A DNA stretch of 64,000 nt from Hahellaceae bacterium (GTDB lineage: Bacteria > Pseudomonadota > Gammaproteobacteria > Pseudomonadales > Oleiphilaceae): positions 124,001 to 188,000 of the forward strand of contig JADJWY010000008.1 of assembly GCA_016716085.1 (NCBI GenBank), written 5' to 3'. The first letter of the stretch is position 1. Each line of letters opens with the position of its first letter. A program made the position numbers and the translations under genes. The notes beneath the pieces were generated by a model. It made no database searches, was not told the origin of the DNA, and was given only the letters and a program-made list of their open reading frames with translations. This document shows, piece after piece, positions 9,047 through 18,652 of this stretch.

Positions 9047-10633
9047 ATGAAACCGACACCCCTAGCAGGGCGGCTCCGCCTACCGGCGATGCTTTGCTTA
9101 CTCACGGCGTTAGGCGCTACTCAGGTCAGCGCTCAGGACGCTAAACCCAATATTCTGGTTCTCTGGGGCGATGACATCGGCACCTGGAACATCAGTCACA
9201 ATAACCGTGGCATGATGGGCTACCAGACCCCCAACATCGACCGCATTGCCGACGAAGGCGTGGCTTTTACCGATTACTATGCCCAACAAAGTTGCACAGC
9301 AGGGCGGGCTGCCTTTATCGGCGGTTCGGTTCCGGTTCGCAGCGGCATGACGAAAGTCGGATTGCCGGGCGCCAAAGAGGGCTGGCAATCCAGCGATATC
9401 ACCATGGCCACGGTGTTAAAAAGCCTGGGCTACAGCACCGGGCAATTTGGCAAGAACCACCAGGGCGACCTGAATGAACATCTGCCGACCATGCATGGGT
9501 TTGATGAGTTTTTAGGCAACCTTTATCACCTGAATGCCGAAGAAGAACCGGAAAATGAGGACTATCCGGGCGACATGGTGATGCCCAATGGTAAAACCTT
9601 CCGTGAGACCTTTGGGCCACGCGGTGTCATCCATTCCTGGGCAGACGGCAAGGGTGGTCAGAAGATCGAAGATACCGGCGCGTTGACGAAAAAGCGCATG
9701 GAAACCATCGATGATGAAACCTCCGAACGCGCCATGGAATTTATCCGCGAGAAACACAAGGCCGGTAAACCCTGGTTCGTATGGTGGAACGGGACCCGCA
9801 TGCACTTCCGTACCCACGTGAAGGAGGCTAATCGTGGCATTTCAGGGCAGGATGAGTATTCAGATGGGATGGTCGAGCATGATCGGCATGTCGGTGGCTT
9901 CCTGAAGCTGATTGATGAACTGGGTATCGCGAAAAACACCGTCGTGTTTTACTCCACGGATAACGGCCCTCACTACAATACCTGGCCAGATGCGGGCACC
10001 ACGCCCTTCCGCAGTGAGAAAAACTCTAACTGGGAAGGCGCCTATCGCGTACCGGCCTTTATTCGCTGGCCAGACCACTTCCCTCAGGGTAAGACGCTGA
10101 ACGGCATTGTTGCGCACGAAGACTGGTTGACCACCTTTGCGGCGATTGGCGGCGACACCACCATCAAAGATCGTCTGTTGAAAGGTGCGCAGGTGAATGG
10201 TCGCAAATACCGTAATCATCTGGATGGCTACAACCAGCTGGATTACCTGACTGGCAAAGTCGATCAGTCACCCCGCAAAGAGTTCTGGTATGTGAACGAT
10301 GACGGCCAGGTGGTTGCTGCGCGTTACAATGACTGGAAAGTAGTGTTTCTGGAAAACCGCGGTGAAGCCTTTGGCGTGTGGCGGGAACCCTTCACCGAAT
10401 TGCGCGTGCCCTTGTTGTTTAATTTGCGGCGCGACCCTTTCGAGAAAGCGCAGCATAACGCGAACACCTATGATGACTGGTTCCTGGATCATCCCTTCGT
10501 GATCGTTCCCATTCAAGGTCTGGCCGCTCAGTTCCTGATGTCGATGAAAGAGTATCCACCGAGTCAGTCACCGGGATCCTTTAACCTGACCAAGATTGAG
10601 GAAAAGCTTAAGGCATCCATTGGCGGACGATGA
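9047..10633 (+). CDS. Secreted arylsulfatase, formylglycine-type
   Basis: A 528-residue sulfatase with a signal peptide (cleavage likely after QVSAQ, about residue 30). The alkaline-phosphatase-fold metal site PNILVLWGDDIG follows directly. The sulfatase signature CTAGRAAF begins at Cys83, which would be oxidised to formylglycine, with the conserved Arg87 four residues on. YSTDNGPH near residue 306 supplies the second Asp/Asn metal pair. It would hydrolyse sulfate esters in the periplasm or outside, from small aryl sulfates to sulfated polysaccharides. AGAGGA precedes the ATG. The formylglycine-generating enzyme it needs is not in this window. Confidence 0.93.
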   Translation: MKPTPLAGRLRLPAMLCLLTALGATQVSAQDAKPNILVLWGDDIGTWNISHNNRGMMGYQTPNIDRIADEGVAFTDYYAQQSCTAGRAAFIGGSVPVRSGMTKVGLPGAKEGWQSSDITMATVLKSLGYSTGQFGKNHQGDLNEHLPTMHGFDEFLGNLYHLNAEEEPENEDYPGDMVMPNGKTFRETFGPRGVIHSWADGKGGQKIEDTGALTKKRMETIDDETSERAMEFIREKHKAGKPWFVWWNGTRMHFRTHVKEANRGISGQDEYSDGMVEHDRHVGGFLKLIDELGIAKNTVVFYSTDNGPHYNTWPDAGTTPFRSEKNSNWEGAYRVPAFIRWPDHFPQGKTLNGIVAHEDWLTTFAAIGGDTTIKDRLLKGAQVNGRKYRNHLDGYNQLDYLTGKVDQSPRKEFWYVNDDGQVVAARYNDWKVVFLENRGEAFGVWREPFTELRVPLLFNLRRDPFEKAQHNANTYDDWFLDHPFVIVPIQGLAAQFLMSMKEYPPSQSPGSFNLTKIEEKLKASIGGR

Positions 10634-10672
10634 TCCGCTGCGCTTATAATCGGATGACTTAAAACCGCCCAA

Positions 10673-10704
10673 CGGATTGTCGGAACCCCGGCAATCCGTT
10701 TTTT
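10673..10704 (+). terminator. Rho-independent terminator after the arylsulfatase gene
   Basis: The arms CGGATTG (10673-10679) and CAATCCG (10692-10698), extended by CGG/CCG pairing, are followed by a T6 run. The hairpin ends just before the SPFH gene and argues against the upstream ATG at 10709 as that gene's start. Confidence 0.8.
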
Positions 10705-10723
10705 ATCGATGGAGCTCAGAGCA

Positions 10724-11599
10724 ATGCGAGAACTGACACCCCCCCGACCGTTAACCGTGATTCTGCCAGGGGTCATTACATTGGCCGCCGTGTCTTTTTT
10801 GTGGGGATCGTTTTACACCATCGAAGAAGGTCATGTCGGCATCGTCAAACGCTTCTCCGAGGCCAAAGAGCAGGTGAATCCTGGTCTGCATTTCAAGATA
10901 CCGTTCGTCGATACCATTGAGGTTATCGAAGTGCGCACCCGCAAGAACACGGAGGTATTGCCGGCCGCCTCCAGTGAGCAAATGCCTCTCGATGCGGAAG
11001 TGTCTGTGAACTGGACGGTCGATAAAGCGTCCGCTTTCAAGCTCTTCGTGGAATATGGCGGCCTGGATCAGTTTGAATCACGGATCCTGGATACGCGGCT
11101 GCGTAGTGCGGCCAAGGCGGCGATTTCCCGCTACACGGCCGAGCAAATCATCGTGAATCGAGCCAGTGTGATTTCTGAAATTGCGTCCGAGCTGGATGAC
11201 ACCATGGCGAATTTTCCCGTGAAGCTCGACTCGGTGCAGTTGGATAACGTAAACCTGCCCAATGTTTACCTGCAGTCCATTCAAACCAAACAAACCCAGA
11301 AGAACCTCGCTGAGGCGGAAAAATATACACTGGAAAAGCAAAAGTTAGTGGCCCAACAGGCGGTGAATACCGCCGAAGCGGAAGCGAAATCCACCGAGTT
11401 GAGAGCGACCGCAGAAGCCAATGCCATCCGCATGACCGGTTTGGCAGAAGCTGAGGCCATTGAAGCCAAAGCACGCGCCCTCAAAAACAACCCCCTGATC
11501 GTGCAGCTCACGCTGGCTCAGAAGTGGGACGGTGCCCAGCCGAAGATGATTGCGGGCGACAGTGGCCTGATTCTGCAGATGAAAAACCCGGTCGAGTAG
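10724..11599 (+). CDS. SPFH/prohibitin-domain membrane protein
   Basis: About 291 residues. An N-terminal membrane segment (LTVILPGVITLAAVSFLWG) is followed by the SPFH core, opening FYTIEEGHVGIVKRFSEA and including VNPGLHFKIPFVDTIEVIEV. A long Ala/Glu-rich helix (about residues 190-255, with repeated AEAEA) forms the coiled-coil tail. I prefer the ATG at 10724, because GGAG lies 9 bases upstream. The ATG at 10709 sits against the terminator and has no ribosome site. Family members form ring assemblies at the inner membrane and can modulate proteases such as FtsH, and that role here is inferred only. Its 3' end overlaps the convergent acyltransferase gene. Confidence 0.88.
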   Translation: MRELTPPRPLTVILPGVITLAAVSFLWGSFYTIEEGHVGIVKRFSEAKEQVNPGLHFKIPFVDTIEVIEVRTRKNTEVLPAASSEQMPLDAEVSVNWTVDKASAFKLFVEYGGLDQFESRILDTRLRSAAKAAISRYTAEQIIVNRASVISEIASELDDTMANFPVKLDSVQLDNVNLPNVYLQSIQTKQTQKNLAEAEKYTLEKQKLVAQQAVNTAEAEAKSTELRATAEANAIRMTGLAEAEAIEAKARALKNNPLIVQLTLAQKWDGAQPKMIAGDSGLILQMKNPVE

Positions 11600-12707
11600 T
11601 GTGTTGCTTCGCCCGTTGCCTGCCCCAACGCTGTCCGGGTACTTCAATATACCGATAGGTCCAGCGTAAAAGCAGGATCACGGTGCCAATGGTCAGGGCA
11701 GCGCCTGCGTTATTGAGCAGGGGGCTGCCTAAGTCAAAGACGCGGGCACCCCCGACCATCGGTAGCAGGGTCACACCTGAAACTTTTTGCATGACCATGC
11801 CCAGGGATGTCGCGGCGTAAATCACGGCTCCGTGCGTCAGGTAAAGGGAATAGGAAAGTTCGCCGCCGCGCCGAAACAGCCGAGCCTGTAACAGGGCTGA
11901 CAGGGCGCCGCTTTGCCGGGCGAACACCAGAACGGTTAAGCCGAAGCACAGCGTAGCGATGATAGAATGGAAGGGAAGGTGTGAGGTGATGACCCCATAG
12001 ACTCCGATCGCCATCGTGACTTCCAGGGCCGTGGCAGCGCCAAACGAACGAGGTATCGCGTGAGCGTAGCGGCGGTAGAGATGGTAACAAAACGCGCCAC
12101 CAAAAAATCCAGCTAACCCGCGCATGACGGGCGTTAGCAAAATATCTGTCTGAGTGAGGGTCAGGCCGAACATCGTGAGCGGCATCGAAAGCCATACCCA
12201 GTGACGGAATCGTGCGCTGGCGAGCAGCGTCAGGTAAAGAAGAATATACAGGTAGAATTCAATGCTGATGCTCCAGGCCGGCGTGTTAAAAGACAGGGCG
12301 TGGGTCCAGGGGGTCCAGGCGTGAATCAACAACAAATTGGGTAAAAACTCCGAGGGGGCATAGGTGTTGCTGAAGGCCTCGTTATTGAAGTGCAATCCAA
12401 ACCGCTGCTGGGCGACCCATTTCCCGCCCTCCATGGCGACAAAGACCAGCAGCATGAACACGTGCAAGGGAAATAGCCGGAAGAAGCGCGACCGTAGGTA
12501 AGGGCGGAACGCCAGGTTCTCACGATAGGCATAGCCATGCGCAAGCACGAAACCACTCAGGACGAAAAAGAACTCAACGAACAGATCGCTGCCCCGGAAA
12601 AAATCCAGCTCGGTAAATGAGCCGGACCAATGCATGTGGTGCACAACCACACACAGTGCGCACAGCCCGCGAAAACTGTCCAGAACATCAAAGCGTTGCT
12701 TCGTCAT
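11508..12707 (-). CDS. Acyltransferase 3 family membrane protein
   Basis: About 399 residues from the ATG at 12707, which is preceded by GAGAGGTG. A longer reading to 12797 has no ribosome site and a poor N-terminus. The start RFDVLDSFRGLCALCVVVHH carries the catalytic-type histidine of the acyltransferase-3 family, and about ten hydrophobic segments follow. FNTPAWSISIEFYLY and ELSYSLYLTHG are further family landmarks. Such proteins O-acylate lipopolysaccharide, exopolysaccharide or other extracytoplasmic sugars at the inner membrane. The acceptor here is unknown. The last 30 or so residues are polar, lie antisense to the SPFH gene and probably are not part of the conserved domain. Confidence 0.88.
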   Translation of the reverse strand: MTKQRFDVLDSFRGLCALCVVVHHMHWSGSFTELDFFRGSDLFVEFFFVLSGFVLAHGYAYRENLAFRPYLRSRFFRLFPLHVFMLLVFVAMEGGKWVAQQRFGLHFNNEAFSNTYAPSEFLPNLLLIHAWTPWTHALSFNTPAWSISIEFYLYILLYLTLLASARFRHWVWLSMPLTMFGLTLTQTDILLTPVMRGLAGFFGGAFCYHLYRRYAHAIPRSFGAATALEVTMAIGVYGVITSHLPFHSIIATLCFGLTVLVFARQSGALSALLQARLFRRGGELSYSLYLTHGAVIYAATSLGMVMQKVSGVTLLPMVGGARVFDLGSPLLNNAGAALTIGTVILLLRWTYRYIEVPGQRWGRQRAKQHTTRPGFSSAESGHCRPQSSSAGHRPTSEPA

Positions 12708-12865
12708 GTGGGCACCTCTCGTCGCCGCGACAGTTAGCGTTGGTCGAACCTGATTACCTATGAAAAACCAGCAACATTTGATCCAGAAAAAAAACATGCA
12801 AGGATATCAGGCCGATACCCTGGGAAAGATGATTTGAAAGCGCGGAAACGAAGGGCTAATTCGCA

Positions 12866-12923
12866 TTTTGCACTTCGCAAAGTGCAAAAACCTAAAAGCC
12901 CCCCAACCCATGGCGGGGGCTCA
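12866..12923 (-). terminator. Two hairpins terminating the condensin operon and facing the acyltransferase gene
   Basis: A perfect 10-bp stem, TTTTGCACTT (12866-12875) and AAGTGCAAAA (12880-12889), has a 4-base loop and A/T tracts on both sides, so it could work in either direction. Next to it AGCCCCC and GGGGGCT (within 12898-12921) form a second hairpin. On the minus strand this is followed by a short T run, 15 bases after the stop of the MksF-like gene. Confidence 0.75.
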
Positions 12924-12938
12924 GGATCAATCGGCGCG

Positions 12939-14159
12939 TCAGGCCAGCCATAGCGCCACATCCTCAATGACCTGGTTGGCAAAAACCGGATCGTCGCGGG
13001 TCAGGTGTTCCAGCTCGAAAAACTGGCGCTCGTCGTCCGGTAGTCCTTCGTAACCCCCTATGACCCGGTAAAGCCAGACTTCGCGGTTGCAGTCCAGCGT
13101 GTTTTGTTCGAGGTATTCCAGTGCCGATAGACGCTCGCCCTGGTCGATGACCTGGCAGAAATAGGCATCCACTGCCTGCCTGATGGCATCCTCCTGCAGT
13201 GACAAGGTCTCATTTTCCTGTAACTGAAAGGGCGTGCCCTGACGATCCTGTTCATCGCGCAGGGAATCCCGCGGGGTGGTCTTTAGCGCCGCTACCAGCT
13301 GGACGAGTTCATTTTCGAGCAGGCTGTCGTGTGGGTTGATCGCCGCCGGGGCAATGATCGCGGAGGACTGGTTGAATAGCTGGGGTACTTCACTCTGGCG
13401 GGTGAGGTCGCGGGGACGATAGTCGGGATGTTGCTCGAGATGCAACAGAAAGCCGCGTAGCAGGCGGGTGCGTCCCTGGAATTCGCGAAAACGGCCAATC
13501 AACTCGATGAGTTTCGCCTGAACCAGACTTAATTCCTTGGCGACCTCGGTGAACGTACGTTGCAGGGATACGATCAGCAGTCGGCGCAAATCCCGGTCCT
13601 GTCCCGCCAGTTCGCCGAGTTGATCGAAGCGGATCAGTTCGAGTTGATTGAGCAGTTCGGAGACCTGGGTTTGCGCCAGTTCGTTCTCACGGATTTTGGC
13701 GTCGATGGAGGCGACATAGCCAAACTCGTGATGAATACGCTCCCATAACACCCTGACATGCCGGCGCAGCCCTTCAGTCAATCCATAGACATGCTCGCGC
13801 AGATCTGCAAGGTAAGCATCGGCTTCTACCGCAGCGCGGCGATAGCGGGCCTCCTTATAATGCTCGGTCAAGGTTTTGAGTGTCGTGAGGGCAGAGCCGA
13901 GATTGGCATCGATCTGGCGGTTACGCACATCCTGCAGCCCTTCTTCCAGCAGCGCACGTACCACGCGGCGCAGGCGCAATTCGGCATCGGCTTCCGGGCG
14001 CCACAGAATGCCCAGACGCACCAGTTTATCCAGGGTGTCTGGGTCACTCTGGGTTTCATCCACGCTGCCGGCCAGATATGCAGACAAAATCAGGTCGGAA
14101 TGCCGCGAGAGCGCGCGAAACAGGGCTTTTCCCGCCTGTTGCAGATGGTCCTGGCTCAT
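12939..14159 (-). CDS. MksF/MukF-like kleisin subunit of a bacterial condensin (putative)
   Basis: A 406-residue, mostly helical protein. An N-terminal winged-helix-like region (residues 1-75, with LDKLVRLGILWRPEADAELR) leads into long helices rich in Arg/Glu/Leu (about 90-260), then a short C-terminal domain ending NQVIEDVALWLA. The layout of N-terminal winged helix, helical middle and small C-terminal domain fits MukF/MksF-type kleisins, which bridge the SMC dimer and bind the MukE-type subunit. It is the third gene of an operon and overlaps the preceding gene by 4 bases (ATGA). The assignment rests on layout and neighbours more than on a clear sequence match. Confidence 0.65.
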   Translation of the reverse strand: MSQDHLQQAGKALFRALSRHSDLILSAYLAGSVDETQSDPDTLDKLVRLGILWRPEADAELRLRRVVRALLEEGLQDVRNRQIDANLGSALTTLKTLTEHYKEARYRRAAVEADAYLADLREHVYGLTEGLRRHVRVLWERIHHEFGYVASIDAKIRENELAQTQVSELLNQLELIRFDQLGELAGQDRDLRRLLIVSLQRTFTEVAKELSLVQAKLIELIGRFREFQGRTRLLRGFLLHLEQHPDYRPRDLTRQSEVPQLFNQSSAIIAPAAINPHDSLLENELVQLVAALKTTPRDSLRDEQDRQGTPFQLQENETLSLQEDAIRQAVDAYFCQVIDQGERLSALEYLEQNTLDCNREVWLYRVIGGYEGLPDDERQFFELEHLTRDDPVFANQVIEDVALWLA

Positions 14160-14791
14160 AACAGTGAATCCTGTTGATGGGCGGACTCCGCGCGTTCCGC
14201 CAGTTGCAGGTTTTCGGATTCATCAATAAAGCGGATGACTTCAAACAGGTAATCAATCTTGCCGGTGGCGAGAAAGACCAGCCTGTCGGGGTTGGGTTTA
14301 ATGAGGTAGCCCATGTCTGTTAAACGCTTGAAGATCTGCCGCAACTGCTGATCCGGCTGGGGGCTGGTCGAGTTGAACAGGCGGTACCGGGCGAGTCGGG
14401 CGAGGTGCTCGGCCAACGCCGGTGTGTCCTCAATGACGGTCTGCAACTCGGTCAGTCGCAAGGGGCTACCCTCACTCAGCGGGGCGTCCTGGCCCGTGGT
14501 ACTTTGCACCAACAGTAACCATTCGGTCAGGGGGCGTAATTGACCGGCGATGTCCTGGAATTGCTGTCCCAGGTGCTTGCGCTCCGGGTCACCCAGTGAT
14601 TGATAGGCCGTGTAAAAAACATTGCCTTCTGCCGCGGTCGCCAAAACCCGGTTCAGGGGGGCGAGCATGTCATTGATAGCGTCGGTAAATGCCGGTTGTT
14701 TGAGCTGACGCCAGCTGCTTTCGTCACTGATCTGGCAAATGAACTGTCCACTCAGCAGGCGCTCCAGCACCCGGCCTTTTTCGGTCATCAT
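14156..14791 (-). CDS. MksE/MukE-like condensin accessory subunit (putative)
   Basis: A 211-residue protein starting MMTEKGRVLERLLSGQFICQ. It has a helical body and a C-terminal winged-helix-like stretch, RLTDMGYLIKPNPDRLVFLA, followed by LFEVIRFIDE. Size and position between the SMC ATPase and the kleisin-like gene fit MukE/MksE, a tandem winged-helix protein that binds kleisin and DNA. Start and stop codons overlap by 4 bases with both neighbours, so the three proteins are probably made at coupled rates. Sequence similarity in this family is low and the name is an inference from context. Confidence 0.62.
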   Translation of the reverse strand: MMTEKGRVLERLLSGQFICQISDESSWRQLKQPAFTDAINDMLAPLNRVLATAAEGNVFYTAYQSLGDPERKHLGQQFQDIAGQLRPLTEWLLLVQSTTGQDAPLSEGSPLRLTELQTVIEDTPALAEHLARLARYRLFNSTSPQPDQQLRQIFKRLTDMGYLIKPNPDRLVFLATGKIDYLFEVIRFIDESENLQLAERAESAHQQDSLL

Positions 14792-17700
14792 GCGTGTGTG
14801 TCCTCCAGCGTCGATGGCGTCTGTCGTTGCTGCGCCTTCAGACGCTCGGCAATTGGGCTCAGACGGGGCTGAACCGTCTTCAGTCGTTTACTCGTTTTAT
14901 CGATCAGGTAGCGATTGTGGAACAGTTGCAACACCTCGGAATCCGGGTTGGGAAAGGCGCCGACCACGGTAATCTGGTTGTGTTGACAGGCATCGAAAAT
15001 TTTCTTCACATTGCTTTGATGCAGGGTGCCGAGTTCGTCGATCGGCCAGTGAATCGTCACGCCGGAACCGCCGCGCAGCAATCGGGTAAAGGCCAGCAGG
15101 AATTTGCACAGGATCAGGTAGGCCATGCCGTGACTGGAGGATTCGTTGAGCTGGCGGTCGGTGCGGATCAACAGATCGCTCTGGCCCTCGCGGATTTTCA
15201 ATTCAATATCGAGCAGGGCGCCGATGGAGCCGCTGAAGGTTGAGCGCCCCAAAATGTCGATAACCTGGCGCATGCAGTTGGCATAGTCGTCGTCTGGCAG
15301 GGTGTCCATCCCAGTGTCTTTCCAGCCTTCATAGAGTTGTTCGAAGCGTTTCAGTTCCGGCCAGAATTCCAGTTCGGTGATTCGGGATCGAATACTGACT
15401 GCGGAATCGGATACGCCGTCCAGAAACAGCTCCTGTTCGACCTCGCGCGTAATGCGTTGGCTTTGCGTGACAATGCTGCGATCGTTGTTTTGCAGCACCT
15501 GGAAGAAACTGATCAGATCAGCGCCGAAAATCCGACCCTGCTCCCGCAGACCCCTGAGTTTCTGCGGCACAATGATGTTGAGTAGCTGCTCCAGATGCGG
15601 GACCATCCGTCGGTGATCCAGGCTTCGCAGACCGGCACTGTTGACCACCGAGCACCGCTCACGGGCATGGTCCCAGGTTTCGGCGAGTCCCGTGCCGGAT
15701 TGCTCGGCCAGCAGGCGGTCGAAGTGATTGACGCCTTCACGCAATTGCGCCATCAGACCTTCACGATTATCCAGCAGGTCACGGGTTTCGCTCAAACGCT
15801 GCGTTAGACTGGCGTGTGGAGCCTCCTCCGTCGCCGGACCCAGGCGCAGACCTTTGATCGTTTGCAACAGAGCTTTGACGTCCTCCTCTTGCTGGCGGGT
15901 TTCGGTCAGTGTGCGTTCCCGTTCGGCTTGCTCGCTTTCCGCGGTGCGACGCTGTTCCTGAAACGTTGATCGTGCCGTGTCGCGCGCACGCTTGCACTCG
16001 GCCTGTTGCTGTCGGGCCAGAAGCAGGGATTTCTGCGCATCGCTTTTGCGTTGCAAATAGTGCTGCTGATACCAGTATTCAAAGTCGCGCACTTTTTCAC
16101 GGCTGGCTTCGGCCCGGGCGATCGACTGGCGCAGCGTCGCCAGCGCACTTTTCAGGCGGCTGATTTCATCGACATCCACACCCCGGCGCGCGAGCTCGTC
16201 GCGAAGCCACTGGTCGCATTGCTGGCGTTCGCGCTCGATGGATTGACGCAATTGCTCGCGTCGCTGCCGATTCTGCGTCACCAGGTGGTCGAGATCACCA
16301 AGAATTAACTGCCAGTGCGCTTCACGCTCCAGGCGAATCTGGGACTGTTCGTGCGCCTGTTGCTTCAAATCGTCTTGCAAGCTCGATTCGAGTCGGCGTT
16401 GTGACTGTCTGGCCACTTCAAGACGTTCCTGCCATCCCTGGCGGCGGGTTTGAATACGCTGGTTATATTCGCGCTGCAGGGCCTCCTTTTCCTCGCGCAG
16501 GCGCTGGCGGGCTTCACGGCAGACCCGGCTGTCAGTGAGGCGCTGAGTGCGCTGGGTTTCCTGTGCGCTGAGGACTTCATACGCACGGGCCAACCCTTTC
16601 TCGGCCTGCGCATGTTGCTCGCGTGCCACTCTCAAGGCCTCTTCTGCCTGCTGTAGCTGGGCGCGTAATCCATGTTCGTCGACGGCAAAATCGGGCAGGG
16701 GTATGACGTTCAGATCCAGTCCTAAGCCATAAAAGGACGTTTGACTGTCGGCCTGGACGACCGGTTTGAGATCCTGGCGTTGCAGCAGATCCGGTCGAAT
16801 CACGCGGGCGATGTGTCCGACCCAGTCGGGCTTGTCGCGGCGCAGCACGGCGAGTAGGGACTTATCACCGGGATACAGCAGGGCTTCGAGCTCGCGCACT
16901 GTTTTTTCCCGACGTTCCAGCGCCTGTGCGTCCCGCGCCAATTGCTTGTCGGCCTCCGCACAACTTTTCTGCGCCTCGTTGCGGGTCTGCTCAGCGCGGT
17001 TCAACTGCAATTGGGCGGCTTCTTCGGCTGACATCGCCTCATTGATCTGGTGGTCCAGCAGATCGAGATTGGCCAATTCATCCACACTCAGACTGACGGC
17101 GGAAAGAGAGGCCTCCAGCGCGCTCTGCTCGTTCAGAAGCGTTTGCACCCGTTTCTGATAGTCTGCCTTCAAGCGTTCGGCCCCGGTTCCGGCGTCATGG
17201 GCCAGGGTCTGCATTTCCGCTTGTTTGGCCAGGGACTGTGCGTGCCGGTCCGAGGTGAGCTGCTCATTCTGAGCCAGCAAGCGATCCCCTTCGGCTTCGT
17301 AGCGTTCCTGCAATTCCAGTTTCTGCCGGTTGCAGGCGGCTTCGGCGTCCTGATGCTGCGCCGTGATCAGCTGGTATTGCGCCTCCAGCCCCTTCAGATC
17401 GGCCTGCCAGTCCGGTAACTGACGCAGATCCTCCTGTCTGGCTTCGATGTCCTGGTCCAGCCATGTCTGGTAGCTTGCCTCGATGTTCTCCAGCTCGGCT
17501 TCGAGACTTTTGCTTTGCCCGTCTGCCACCGACAGGTCGGCGTTGAGGGCGTCCTGCTGTGATTTCCACTTCGTGTCGATCTGCTTCAGGCGTATACGCC
17601 CGGATTCGCAGTCGCCTTCCAGGCGAATACGCTGACCGGCCAGCGTATCCTGGTCCTGTTCAAATACCCGTGCCAGCTGCGCCAGCCGTGCCTCTTCCTG

Positions 17701-18480
17701 CTGCAGTCGGGCATAGGTGTCTTCCAGCACCCTGAACTGAGGGCGCATGCGTTCAAAGCCCTGAATCAACTGACACTCGCTGATCCAGGTTTCCACCGCC
17801 TGACGTCCAAGCCGGTGTTCCGGTGGCACGACCCCGTCTTCCTCCAGAATCGAGGCGACCATGGCCTTGATGGTTTCCATCTTGCCTTCCCGTGAATGGA
17901 CGGCACGCGCCAGCTTCTCGATATGACGCAGGCTGACCCCGCTTTCGCCCAGACTGAATTGGCGGGCTAACCCGGTCAACTCCCGACCGTTGGCCAGGCC
18001 GGACATCGCGGTGCGGTCATTCTGCAGAATGGCGCGGTATTCGCTGGTGTTGAGCTGCCGGGTTACCAGCGCATTCAATGCTTTGAATTCGCGGCCGATC
18101 TGGGAAGAGGGAATGCAATCCGAACTGCCATCCAGCCGGGGCCTTACATAGTCGCCGACGACGAAGGGGCGGGCGACCAGGCGATAGGTCACGCCGGTCC
18201 CGCTAGAGGTCAACAGCGCCTGACACACCTCGCCATTGGCCCGCTGGTATTCGTAGATGAGGTAGCTGGATTCCCGCGGTAAATACCACCTTTCAAAACT
18301 GTCTCGCGTGGCCGGAACCACACGACTGGGCAGTTCGCCATAGAAGACTGGTATCAGGCGTTGCAATGTGGTTTTGCCGGATGCGTTGGTTCCGCAGATG
18401 TTGGTGTGACCGTCCAGTTTCAGTTCAACCAGACCCGGCAGATGTGTGTCGATGAGGATGATGCGGAGAAGTCCCGACAT
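14788..18480 (-). CDS. SMC-type ATPase of MksB/MukB class (DUF3584-like motifs)
   Basis: A 1230-residue protein. The N-terminal head carries Walker A GTNASGKT at residues 30-37, then RDSFERWYLPRESSYLIYEY. The GKT plus YLP pair is the published hallmark of the DUF3584 (PF12128) group of SMC-like proteins. Residues about 230-960 are long Gln/Glu/Arg-rich coiled coil, broken near 545-620 by a probable hinge. The C-terminal head has an ABC-signature-like ESSSHGMAYLILCKFLLAF and a Walker B IHWPIDELGTL with the catalytic Glu. It should entrap or extrude DNA with its two partner subunits. MksB complexes act in chromosome organisation or in plasmid restriction (Wadjet); no nuclease gene is adjacent. 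Confidence 0.85.
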   Translation of the reverse strand: MSGLLRIILIDTHLPGLVELKLDGHTNICGTNASGKTTLQRLIPVFYGELPSRVVPATRDSFERWYLPRESSYLIYEYQRANGEVCQALLTSSGTGVTYRLVARPFVVGDYVRPRLDGSSDCIPSSQIGREFKALNALVTRQLNTSEYRAILQNDRTAMSGLANGRELTGLARQFSLGESGVSLRHIEKLARAVHSREGKMETIKAMVASILEEDGVVPPEHRLGRQAVETWISECQLIQGFERMRPQFRVLEDTYARLQQEEARLAQLARVFEQDQDTLAGQRIRLEGDCESGRIRLKQIDTKWKSQQDALNADLSVADGQSKSLEAELENIEASYQTWLDQDIEARQEDLRQLPDWQADLKGLEAQYQLITAQHQDAEAACNRQKLELQERYEAEGDRLLAQNEQLTSDRHAQSLAKQAEMQTLAHDAGTGAERLKADYQKRVQTLLNEQSALEASLSAVSLSVDELANLDLLDHQINEAMSAEEAAQLQLNRAEQTRNEAQKSCAEADKQLARDAQALERREKTVRELEALLYPGDKSLLAVLRRDKPDWVGHIARVIRPDLLQRQDLKPVVQADSQTSFYGLGLDLNVIPLPDFAVDEHGLRAQLQQAEEALRVAREQHAQAEKGLARAYEVLSAQETQRTQRLTDSRVCREARQRLREEKEALQREYNQRIQTRRQGWQERLEVARQSQRRLESSLQDDLKQQAHEQSQIRLEREAHWQLILGDLDHLVTQNRQRREQLRQSIERERQQCDQWLRDELARRGVDVDEISRLKSALATLRQSIARAEASREKVRDFEYWYQQHYLQRKSDAQKSLLLARQQQAECKRARDTARSTFQEQRRTAESEQAERERTLTETRQQEEDVKALLQTIKGLRLGPATEEAPHASLTQRLSETRDLLDNREGLMAQLREGVNHFDRLLAEQSGTGLAETWDHARERCSVVNSAGLRSLDHRRMVPHLEQLLNIIVPQKLRGLREQGRIFGADLISFFQVLQNNDRSIVTQSQRITREVEQELFLDGVSDSAVSIRSRITELEFWPELKRFEQLYEGWKDTGMDTLPDDDYANCMRQVIDILGRSTFSGSIGALLDIELKIREGQSDLLIRTDRQLNESSSHGMAYLILCKFLLAFTRLLRGGSGVTIHWPIDELGTLHQSNVKKIFDACQHNQITVVGAFPNPDSEVLQLFHNRYLIDKTSKRLKTVQPRLSPIAERLKAQQRQTPSTLEDTHA

Positions 18481-18652
18481 GAAGGCCCTTTTGATTCGTT
18501 TTTGTCGCCCGACTATACCTGTTTCGTGAGGTATTTGTCATAGCGCTGCAACAGAGCCGGCGGGGATGGCCGACTTTTGATCTGTATCATCGACAAACGT
18601 GTGTAAACGCAGGCAGCATGAGTGATCACCTCACACAACAGGGAACGCTGTC

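Noticed and set aside
12939..18480. Complete Wadjet (JetABCD) system
   Set aside because: The three condensin-like genes are present but no JetD-like TOPRIM/winged-helix gene lies on either side, and the gene order differs.
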